64,000 bases of DNA from Triangularia verruculosa (Eukaryota > Ascomycota > Sordariomycetes > Sordariales > Podosporaceae), in the NCBI GenBank assembly GCA_033296885.1, contig MU863988.1:1-64000 (forward strand), given 5' to 3'. Below are positions 46,288 to 55,336 of the stretch, piece by piece. The stretch's first letter is position 1, and every line of letters begins with the position of its first letter. The translations under genes were made by a program, and so were the position numbers. The notes beneath the pieces were generated by a model that saw nothing but the letters and a program-made list of their open reading frames with translations, was not told the origin of the DNA and made no database searches.

Positions 46288-47171
46288 CTAGACATAAAAG
46301 TCCATCATGCTCTTCTCATACAAGGTCAGATCATCCAACTCCTCCTTGAACCCCTGTCTCTGCCTCGCAGTCTCATACGCCGGCCATATAGCATCCTGGA
46401 GCAAATCAAAATCCGGGAACAGGTTGTCCAACTTCAAAGACAGAGCCCCGGCAGGCTGTGGTTGGTAGGACGGAGCCACCCTCCTTGCGATGTCCTGTCT
46501 CTTTGTCAGCCGCTTCACTTTTTTCTGATTCGTCGTATCACGTCCTCCAGACTTACATGAATTAGCAGCTCCTCCAACAACCTATCATTGGAGTTCCCCC
46601 TCCCCATTCTCCCCTTTCGTGTCTTTTCCACCATGTACATCTTCCTGATGTCATCGGCCTCGATGGGCTTCCAGGTGCGCTTGGCTTTGCCGATTATCAT
46701 GGCCGTCATCTCGATGCAATCCTGCTTGTCCGAGTTTCCTTGCATAGCTACCGTGCCTTTGTTGGATAGCGGACCGAGGCTGAAGCCGTGGTCGTCGCGG
46801 TCCTTCTCTGCGAGGGTCATGAGGGAGTCCAGGACGGAGAGGGCGTAGTCTAGGGAGACGAACTTTTCTTCCAGGTCTGGGGGGAGGCCGCTTGGGTTGG
46901 AGGGGGAACCGGGTGAGCTGGGGGAGGCAGGGGCCGCGCAGACTTCTACGAGGTCGGGGTTTTCGTAGAGAGAGGGCCGGGGCTTGATTAGAGGTTGGTC
47001 GTGGTTAGGGAGGTCGAAGTTGATGGTTCGGCGGCGTGGTGGAGACGGTTTGATGACTGGCATAAAGACTGATCTGCGCTGTTGAACTTGGTGGGTAGCT
47101 GGGGGGCGGAACTGGGTGTGGAAGTGAGGATGAGCCCAGAGAAGGCGTCGTGACAGAGGAAGTCTCGGCAT
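46288..47171 (-). CDS. hypothetical protein, possible mitochondrial presequence
   Basis: Two exons (47171-46557, 46494-46288), intron of 62 bases (GTAAGT...GACAG), 273 residues. The ATG at 47171 was chosen because the N-terminus it gives (MPRLPLSRRLLWAHPHF) is Arg-rich, lacks acids and resembles a mitochondrial presequence. A Pro-rich linker follows (about 80-100), then an all-helical C-terminal part (about 105-273) with charged segments such as TLAEKDRDDHG and DDIRKMYMVEKTRKGRMGRG. I recognise no family. The second exon is needed: without it the frame ends a few codons past the donor in basic sequence. Function unknown. Confidence 0.75.
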
Positions 47172-48001
47172 GTTGTCTAATATTGTGACTTGTGAAAGCA
47201 GTTTGATGGATTTGTTAGACTGGGGGAGGGGTGAAAGATTATCATGGGGCGCCCAGAGCAACATATATCTTTGAGATACGTGTGCAGAACCTCGATGCGG
47301 GAGCAAAACCTTGATGTGTTGTCAAGTACGGTAAGTTTGGCCGTTGGCTTGGTGGTATGAAGCCACAGCGGAACTGAATTTCTATTCACTATCAAGTCAA
47401 TAACTTTACTTGAACGACCCGTAAACATAGCCATCTTGCGATAATGGCAGTACTTTCGAAAATCTTGAATGACATGCCTGTCTGTTTTATGGATATTTCG
47501 CAACTTTAACCACCTAAGGAAGTCATTGGCTGTATCCCATTTTTAGTAACCTCCACTGAGCTTTCCCAACACCGGTTATTGGACCCTCAAGCCTAACAAG
47601 CCGTAAACAGAAGAATAGAAACGGCGCTTCCACTGGATGCTGAAAATCAACGAGATGGCGGCGAAAGGTAGCCCGTAGAACAAAGATGCCTGATGGCGTA
47701 GGGGAGAGTGCTCGCAACGTTACCTGGTCTCCGCTCTTTCCTAGCTGAAGGTGAATGTGGTTGCTCCTGCCTATTCGCTGTGAAAAATTCATTCACTCTC
47801 GACCCGCACAATTTTGGGCTCGTGCCACTATTTTCATTAGGTATTTATTTATTGGGGGCCTGATTGTCTGTCTCCAGCGAGAATTCCTTTCACCCTACCA
47901 ACCCATGCAAAGCACTCGCTTCCCTCCTGTCAACCTTGCCCGCATTTCATGAACCTGATTGTTTCCGGAAAACAGTACAACCTTCATCACAAAAGTCGAC
48001 C
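47172..48001. other. intergenic region between divergent genes
   Basis: Shared upstream region of the hypothetical minus-strand gene and the cysteine-rich secreted protein. The frames at 47177-47503 and 47523-47792 (minus) have no domain. Nothing else seen. Confidence 0.5.
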
Positions 48002-48652
48002 ATGATGCTGCTCACCCTCTTCCTCTTGTTCCCCCTCCTGGGTTGGGCCAATGACATCGTGCTTTATCTCGGTGGTAACTGCTGGACCGGCCAGGCCAGC
48101 GTCAGCTGGTATGTCAATCGTAGATTCTATCCACATCTCTTGCAAGCATGGAGACTGACTCGGATCAAACTAGCCGCAACATCGACGAGAGAACCTGCTG
48201 CCGGGCCTCAGCTCCATTTTGCGGTGTCGCCCAGTGCGTCGGCTGCCCCGTCTACACCATTGTCTTGACCTACTTCGGCAGTGATTGTAGCGGCAAGTCT
48301 AACCGCTGGTGCAAGATCAGACATCTCGATAGGAAGCATTGGGGTTGTTGTGTGGACCTTGGCTTCGAGGACACTTGCGCGGCCATGTGGGCCACCAGCT
48401 CGTACCAGACCGATGTCGACGCTGCTACCTCGGAGATAGCTTGTGCTCAGCCCAATGTGATGACTTATGTCGACAATGGTGTCCAGCGGGAAATTCACAT
48501 CCCTGAGGGAGAGCTGCAAAATGCTACGCAGCTTTTGTTGGCCAATGATTTCGAGGGCTTGAAGCATTTTGCCGATTGGGGTAAGAAATCAAATTTTGCT
48601 CCTCTGTCGTCTGTTTCATGTACTAACATGCTCGATAGCTGGCCAGCAGTAG
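48002..48652 (+). CDS. secreted cysteine-rich protein (13 Cys)
   Basis: Three exons (48002-48108, 48174-48580, 48639-48652), introns of 65 and 58 bases, 175 residues. A short signal peptide (MMLLTLFLLFPLLGWA) is followed by a cysteine-dense region: cysteines at about 27, 36, 44, 45, 52, 57, 60, 74, 82, 94, 95, 104 and 126, with two CC pairs. The start of the mature part (DIVLYLGGNCWTG...ERTCC) resembles the opening of a broad set of small secreted fungal proteins. The C-terminal 45 residues lack cysteine and carry an N-glycosylation site (NATQ). The last exon codes for only four full residues before the stop. No activity can be assigned; effector-like or cell-wall roles are possible. Confidence 0.85.
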
Positions 48653-50109
48653 TTCTAGACCATATCCAACACCTTTGCAACGGAGATGCATGCGGGGTGC
48701 AAGATAATCTGGCATAAGTCTACCAATGCAGAGGAGGCGAGAGAGGGGCATAAGCGAACAAGGGGACATGGTCTCTGGGGCAGATGCTCCTCTCTCACAG
48801 GAAGAGCTAGTTGGCAATGAACTGAGCAAATGGACCTTGATTCTACCACTAAAGTGAAATGAGTACTGTTGCTAGTGATAAGCCTGCATGACGCCGGCTT
48901 GGAAGCCATTGAAAACACAGCTGGTCTACCAGCTGCGTGATGAGTAAGCGTGGTGGGCAGGTGCCATTGACGACAAAGGGTACTCCGAATGGACACTCTG
49001 TTGAGTCGTCATACCATTTCGCAGCCATCTGGCATGATATCTTTCTTCAGCCCTGTCATGACGTTCCCTGGTGGCAGGCAGTACCCATGTGGATGCGGTC
49101 TTTTTTACCTTTTTGAACCCTATCTGCAGAGTGAGTTGCATCGCGTGGTCGTAGTTTGAGGGCTTGCTAAAGCAGCAAGCTGGATGGTGCGTGAGAGTGG
49201 GGGTCATTCAACCTCCTCCCGCCGACCAGGTGTTCGGTAACACCCTGGAGCAAGATGTTTCTCCAGACTGGAATGGATGCTGCCAAATGCCACGTGAGAA
49301 TCTGCCAAGCCACCATCTCACAGGTTTCATATTATAAATTCGTAACATTCTCATTTTTTGGATGTCAATTGTAGAACTAAAGCTGACGGATATGTTTTGG
49401 CCTTGGTTTTCTTAGTGTCGTTCGACAGGAGATGCGTTCGGCAACTTATCTCCGGGTTATCGCGGCCCCGCATCGTGGCGGTCTAGGCACTGTTCAAGAG
49501 CTGCTAGCTTACCTTACTGTGGCTTGCCCCTCCAAGCACCCACAAGCTGCCATTTGACTCGATGGTACAGAGTAATGGCATCAAGTAAAAACCTTGGAAG
49601 CTTTTGAATACGTACGCTGAGATGCGGGGTCGACTGGCCCCTGCTTATCGATAGACCACCTTGGTGCAGGGCCAGGCTGCCCAAGTGAGGTTTCCCCCCC
49701 AAGTCAACGTCTCTTCTGGCCTTACGCAAAGATAAGGGATCATCCCTGTCGGCAGCCAATGGCCGATCACAGACCACCTGCGAGCGAGCCAACTTTCTTC
49801 CAACCTCGCAAGAGCTTGCAGGCAGACAGTTTGGCCGAGACCCTTGGTTTGAGCGCACATTTCGCCTGTACACCGCGTGATAGCCACATCTCCTAGGGCC
49901 AGCTCTGCTCTGGACCATGTCTCCCGTGCCACCGAAGCTCTTTTTGGGCCCCTGTCATCAAGCAGCCAGCCATCCGCCGTTGACGCGTGGGGGACTGCGA
50001 GGGGAACATCACCAATTCGTTGCTGCCGATATCGATCCTACACTGTACACCCAGTTCTCACCGTCTTGGAGAATGGGAGATCGGCGGGGCAATAAACCCA
50101 ATCAGGTAT

Positions 50110-50116
50110 AGATAAG
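50110..50116 (+). promoter_or_regulatory. GATA-factor type site (AGATAAG)
   Basis: HGATAR match about 440 bases upstream of the NCS1 permease start. Together with the second match 100 bases on, it fits control by an AreA/NIT-2-type nitrogen GATA factor. Motif matches only. Confidence 0.3.
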
Positions 50117-50209
50117 TATCGAAGGGCAATGTCAACCGCCATGCCACAAAGAAACGAACTGTTCCATGACGGTGACACGCAGGTATTAAAAACACCAAGC
50201 TCTCAAGGT

Positions 50210-50216
50210 AGATAAA
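50210..50216 (+). promoter_or_regulatory. GATA-factor type site (AGATAAA)
   Basis: Second HGATAR match upstream of the NCS1 permease, about 340 bases from its start. Paired GATA sites are common at AreA/NIT-2 targets. Motif match only. Confidence 0.3.
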
Positions 50217-50553
50217 GTCGTGTGTCGGTGTCGAAGATCATCTCGCCACTGGTAGCGCTCCGGTTCTTCAACCTTGATTCTGCATAAGTGCAACAGAGGT
50301 CCCGTACGCTTGGTCTGGGCTGTCTGCAAATTGACGACTCTACTTTGTCGATCAATTCACACTCCCCGCAGTGTCCGACCCGGCCTCACGTGCAACCCGT
50401 CGCAACAGCGCGTCATTCTGGAGGAGAGTCGGAACACACCCCTCCCCACCGTCCGCTCGACCCTTTTGGCGTCCCTCTCGACCTTTTGCAAGAAACCTTG
50501 ACCACAACCTCACAGCACACGGTCGACTCTCAAATCTATTCTCCTTCAACACC

Positions 50554-52429
50554 ATGGAGGAGACAACCTTCGTTACGGAGGCGCCACGGAAGCGCAATGC
50601 CTTCAAGCGCTTTGCGGACAAGATTGCTGTCGAGCAAGAGCCAGGGCTGACCACAGCCCAGCTAATGGTGCGGACCTCTTCCCTACACACCGCATGCTCG
50701 TCCCCTTTCTATACTTGTCCGTGATCCATGCCTCTCCATTGCATCTTGGTCCCGTCGCAATGACAAGCTGACACGGACACACCACAGTTGACGAACCACG
50801 ATCTCAAGCCGGTTGAGCCCGCGCGTCGACAATGGGGTCCCTGGAACTTTGTCGGCTTTTGGATCGCCGATTCGTTCAACGTCAACACGTGGATGATCAG
50901 TGGCTCAATGATCGTGGGTGGTCTTTCGTGGTGGCAGTCGTGGATCTGTGTGTGGCTTGGCTATGCGATTTCGGGCTTCTTCATTTGCTTGACAGGCCGC
51001 ATTGGCGCACAGTACCACATTGGTTTCCCTGTCGTTGCGAGATCCTCGTTCGGAATCTGGGGGAGTTTGTGGCCAGTGTTTAACCGGGCTGTCATGGGTG
51101 AGCAACGAGATGCTGGCGAACTTCATGCTTGGCGCGCCTTGTTTGCTAACAGCTACCACAGCTTGCATTTGGTATGGCGTTCAGTCGTATATCGGAGGCC
51201 GTTGCGTATACATTATGATTCGGTCGATCTGGCTATCGTGGAATCGTGACACGATCCCAAATACCTTTGCTGAGGGAACCGGTACCACCACGGCCGACTA
51301 CGCTTCTTTCTTCATCTTTTGGCTCTGCTCACTCCCGGCGATTTGGTTCCCCGTCCACAAGATTCGCCATCTATTTACTGTCAAGTCGTACGTCGTGCCT
51401 GTCGCCGGCATCACCTTTTTGATCTGGGCTGTGGTTCGGGCGAAGGGTCTGGGTGATATTGTGCGCCAGCCGGCCAGGCTGGAAGGCTCAGAGCTCGCTT
51501 GGGAATTCGTCAAGGGTGTCATGAGCTCCATCGCCAACTTTGCGACCCTGATTGTGAACGATCCCGACTTCTCCCGTTTCGCCGGCAAGCCCAAGGATGC
51601 TCTTTGGTCTCAACTCTTCACTATCCCTATCGGTTTCGCCGTCACGTCCTTCATCGGTATCATCGTCTCCTCTTCCTCGACAGTCATCTACGGCGGAGAG
51701 CCTATCTGGGACCCTCTTGTGCTTTTGGAGAGATTCATTGACGACAGTGGTTCTGGTGGGCGTTTTGGGGTCTTTGTCATTGCCACCGCCTTTGCCCTGG
51801 CTCAGCTGGGTACCAACATCGCGGCCAACTCCGTCTCCGCCGGTACCGACTTGACCGCCCTCCTCCCCCGTTGGCTCGATATCCGTCGCGGTGGTTACAT
51901 CGCTGCAGCTGTCGGTTTGGCCATGTGCCCCTACACCCTGCTCACCGACTCCAACCAGTTCACTACCTATCTCAGCGCGTACTCGGTGTTCTTGTCCTCC
52001 ATCGCCGGTGTCATGATTTCGGATTACTATTTGGTCCGCAGGGGTTACATTGACGTCAAGGAGCTCTACGATGCCCGCCCCACCTCCCCATACCGCTTCA
52101 CCTATGGTTTCCATTGGCGTGCCTATGCCGCTTATATCGCGGGTATTCTCATCAACTTCGTTGGCTTTGCTGGAGCCGTCGGCGCCCAAGTTCCCATTGG
52201 CGCTACCTATCTCTACAATGTCAACTTTTTCGGCGGATTCGGAGTCTCTGCTTTTGTGTATTGGGGTCTGTGCAAGCTCAGCCCTATCCCGGCCTGCAGC
52301 GACAAGTGGATGGAGGTCGGCGATGAGATTGAAGACCTGAGGGTAGCATACGATGCTGACAATGCCAGCGGGGCGGGCAGCCAAGAGTATGTCTCTGGAA
52401 AGGAGAAGGATGTCGGCAAGGTCGTTTAG
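50554..52429 (+). CDS. NCS1-family nucleobase permease (uracil/allantoin type)
   Basis: Plasma-membrane transporter of the nucleobase-cation-symport-1 family, probably for uracil, uridine or allantoin. Three exons (50554-50667, 50788-51097, 51162-52429), introns of 120 and 64 bases, 563 residues. Signatures in order: LTNHDLKPVEPARRQW, then NFVGFWIADSFNVNTW (helix 1), GFPVVARSSFGIWGS, WYGVQSYIGG, FVKGVMSSIANFATLIVNDPDFSRFA, and NIAANSVSAGTDLTALLP. About twelve helices are visible, with an acidic C-terminal tail. The sequence resembles the fungal Fur branch (FUR4/DAL4/FUI1) rather than the Fcy (purine-cytosine) branch; the exact substrate cannot be read off. The first donor, ATG|GTGCGG, is weak, but the join restores the conserved LTNHDLKP block. 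Confidence 0.95.
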
Positions 52430-52930
52430 AACTTCAGAGTCATGGGCTGAGAGGTATAACACAAAATAGTGGAGGGGACAGTTGTTTGCTTTTTATTTTC
52501 TTGGAAGTTTATACCCTGGATGTAGTTGGTTGCCAATCTTTATACGGACGGAGAAATGGAGGGATATTTTTGATGCTGGAATCTTTCAAAGGCCATGATA
52601 CACAGCTATGATGACGATAATACAATAAATATATGCATGCCGGTACAGACCGTGCTCCTTTGATGTGTACTGTATCGCGTTGTGGACGAAAGAAGAGTGT
52701 TGGTATATACAATACAGCGAAAGATCCTTGCTGGTATTCAGACATGGTCGAGTACGAGGAGGAGGTCGTACACATCATTCCAATATCAATACACATTGTT
52801 GCTACTAGTCTAATTTAAACCTTTCAACTCCTTTCCAACATTTCCATACTCCCTCTTCATATCTACATGCTTATTACGATTACCATTAACGCCTGTGGTA
52901 CCCTTCCCTACTGCAATTTGTAAACGATTA
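52430..52930. other. intergenic region between convergent transporters
   Basis: AT-rich 3' sequence between the NCS1 permease and the MFS transporter, which point at each other. It should hold both 3' untranslated regions. No gene is visible. Confidence 0.6.
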
Positions 52931-54508
52931 TCAGACCCTCAGACCCTTGATCCACACCCCGGGCTTCATCCATCCGTAACCCCGTTTTTCTTTCGGCAAA
53001 ATATCCTTCTCACCAGCAACCTCAGGGTCTTCCACCAACGCCGACTTCTTCTGCAGCTCCCACACCCTCCAGCCCCTCAACATCAGCAACGCAACTGCTC
53101 CCGCAAAGTACGTGCACCCGACGTACACCTGCGAAGGCAAGAACTTGGCGTTATCTGTCCTGCTCTCATCCACAAACTGCAACGCAATAGCCTCCCCAAA
53201 AGTAGCGGGCAGAGCCATGACCAAGCAGACGGCCGAGTACGTCGCCGCAGACTCCCTCATCCCCACCACCTCCGTGACGATTGGGTTCGCCGTGCTCCAA
53301 AACGTGCCCGACGAGATGCCAGAAAGGACTGCAAACACCAGCAGCGGGACATATGACCGGGCTTGTATCCACAATGCCAATGAGATGAGACCGCAAAAAA
53401 GCGTCATGAACAGCGCGACATTGATCCGGCCGAGTCGATCGCTCACCCAGCCTACGCAGGGACGGCCTATCGCAGCACCGAGACTCATCAAGGCTTGGAC
53501 GATAGACCCCTGGGTGAGGTCGAGACCGAGAGTTGTGGCGTATGAAGGGAGCGAGAAATAGAGCGACACATAGCCAAGCTCTGCAATGAAGCCCCAAACA
53601 AGGATGAGGATGACTTGTGGCCGGGTGAAAATGTGGAAGCAAAAAGAGGAGGGCTTTGAGGTAGAGGTGCTGCTAGCAACTGATTTCATCACTGGACTGT
53701 CCTTGATCAGCAGACCGCAGATAACATTGCAGAAGAACGTCGTAAATGACATGATGCGCCAGGTCCATGGAATGCCGTAGGTGGCGATGAGTTTGCCGGC
53801 AAGGAGACTGTATGCCAATCCACCAAAGCCCGATCCGGCTGAAGCGATGCCGATGGCGAGGCTGCGATGGGTGGAAAACCAGGGGCCGACGACGGAGATC
53901 GACTGTGATTTTCTTTCAGCTATGATACTAAACCCAAAGAGAACAAACGAACTTACAGGAATGTATAGGATTCCCATACCCAAGCCATAGCAAAGCCCAT
54001 ACGATAAGACCAAATGCCAAACCTGTGACGCAGCCGATGACGCAAAGATGCCAGCCGATGTGATCACAGACCCGAGAAGAATAGTCCACCTTGTTCCCAG
54101 CACCCTTTTGCAGCAATTTGCCAGAGGAGCAACCATGAGGGCCAAAGCTATGGCTAGCCCTCCGACGATGGCATACTCAAACTTTCCCACCTGGGCAAAC
54201 GTGCCCTGCGCGACGTAGCGGTCGAGAAAGATTCCCCATGGTGCCCCTATCCCCCATGTGTTTGCGTGGATCATGAAGCTGCAAAAGGTGCAGACCCAGC
54301 CGTAGCCGCCGTCCGGGGCTTCATCTTCGACGGTCGTGGCGGCGTTGGTTGTGGGGTTCTTGTTGCTGTCGGCTATGTGCTTGACCTCTTTCGGACTGTC
54401 GAGCTCTTGGATCGGGGTTGTGGTTGTTGGTGGGACAGATGGAGCGAGTGTGGTGGTGCTGTCGGCATGGGTGAGAGGACGGTCAGCACCAATATGTGGC
54501 GCTGCCAT
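52931..54508 (-). CDS. MFS monocarboxylate transporter-like permease
   Basis: Twelve-helix major facilitator of the monocarboxylate porter type. Two exons (54508-53957, 53902-52931) over a 54-base intron, 507 residues. The cytoplasmic N-terminus is Thr/Pro-rich; the family signature PDGGYGWVC opens helix 1 near residue 70. After splicing the segment reads GILYIPSISVVGPWFSTHRSLAIGIASAGSGFGG, the conserved loop and helix 5 of fungal members. The second half contains GRPCVGWVSDRLGR. I chose the ATG at 54508; the longer frame to 54568 starts in non-coding-looking sequence. Fungal homologues are often called MCH or riboflavin/monocarboxylate transporters; the substrate is unknown. The intron has no stop and is a multiple of three, so retention would still give an open frame. 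Confidence 0.94.
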   Translation of the reverse strand: MAAPHIGADRPLTHADSTTTLAPSVPPTTTTPIQELDSPKEVKHIADSNKNPTTNAATTVEDEAPDGGYGWVCTFCSFMIHANTWGIGAPWGIFLDRYVAQGTFAQVGKFEYAIVGGLAIALALMVAPLANCCKRVLGTRWTILLGSVITSAGIFASSAASQVWHLVLSYGLCYGLGMGILYIPVSSFVLFGFSIIAERKSQSISVVGPWFSTHRSLAIGIASAGSGFGGLAYSLLAGKLIATYGIPWTWRIMSFTTFFCNVICGLLIKDSPVMKSVASSTSTSKPSSFCFHIFTRPQVILILVWGFIAELGYVSLYFSLPSYATTLGLDLTQGSIVQALMSLGAAIGRPCVGWVSDRLGRINVALFMTLFCGLISLALWIQARSYVPLLVFAVLSGISSGTFWSTANPIVTEVVGMRESAATYSAVCLVMALPATFGEAIALQFVDESRTDNAKFLPSQVYVGCTYFAGAVALLMLRGWRVWELQKKSALVEDPEVAGEKDILPKEKRGYGWMKPGVWIKGLRV

Positions 54509-55336
54509 GATGATGCAAATTAATAAAAAAGGCAGGATAACAAGACGGTAAACGAACGACGACAACAACTTGGATTACTGTTGAAGGGAAATAGAAGAGA
54601 CTTGCCAGGCCGAGACGAGTAATTACAGTTAAGTTTGGTAGCAGCCAGTCTCCATCGTCATCAGTGGATCGCAGGGCGCGCCGGCACCGGCATCGCCTTC
54701 CGATTTGGTGAGCTCCAATTTGAGCCGGTAGGTATGTGTGTGTCATTGTCCAGGAGCACGTCTTGGGCAAAACAGCAGGCACAGCAATTGCCCATCTCCC
54801 ATATCTAAAGACCTCCAAATGCATTTGACGGATTTTCACAATGGTGTCGAGGCCACCAAGAGCGTTTCATACAGTCGAATAGCCCCAAACACCTGTTTTG
54901 AGACAGTAAAGTTCCGGTCTCCGGTGGGAAAAACACTAATTATACTTCCTAGCTGATGGTGGTGGTGCGGCCGTCGCCCTGTGCAACGCTGTCGCCATGT
55001 AAACAAGAGACCCACTTACCCCTGAGTTTGCGTGCTTGGCTGCCACCGAGGGTTCAACATTGATCATCACAATGCATGAAGCTGAAAAAGATGTTGAAAA
55101 CCACTGCATTGTCATTGATTTTGGTATCATACTATGCTAAGAAATGAGCCCAATATTTTCCCTGCTTGACGGCGATCTATTGTGTTGGAAATGCTTCCCA
55201 GCCTTGCCAATAGGACTGAAAAGATGAATGAAAGTGCAATGTATCTTGTGAGATGTGATCCATATGATGCAAACAGAGATGAATGAAAATATGTGTCCAC
55301 GAGGCAATGGCCGTAAATCCGATCCGTAGGTTCTGA
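54509..55336. other. intergenic region, no supported gene
   Basis: Upstream region of the MFS transporter and 3' flank of the SNF2-RING gene. Short frames at 54738-54956 and 54936-55340 lack domains. Confidence 0.5.

Larger units (their letters stand above)
48653..50553. other. 1.9 kb intergenic region without a supported gene
   Basis: 3' flank of the secreted protein and upstream region of the NCS1 permease. Frames on both strands near 49514-50111 are short and overlap. Two GATA-type sites near the permease are listed separately; a CTTATC lies further up at 49644-49649. Confidence 0.5.

Noticed and set aside
16378..52429. Guanine deaminase and NCS1 permease as one purine gene cluster
   Set aside because: They are 33 kb apart with many unrelated genes between; a shared regulator is possible but not a cluster.
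51488..52462. 324-codon minus frame antisense to the NCS1 permease
   Set aside because: Shadow of the permease codon bias; Gly/Asp/Glu-rich with no domain.
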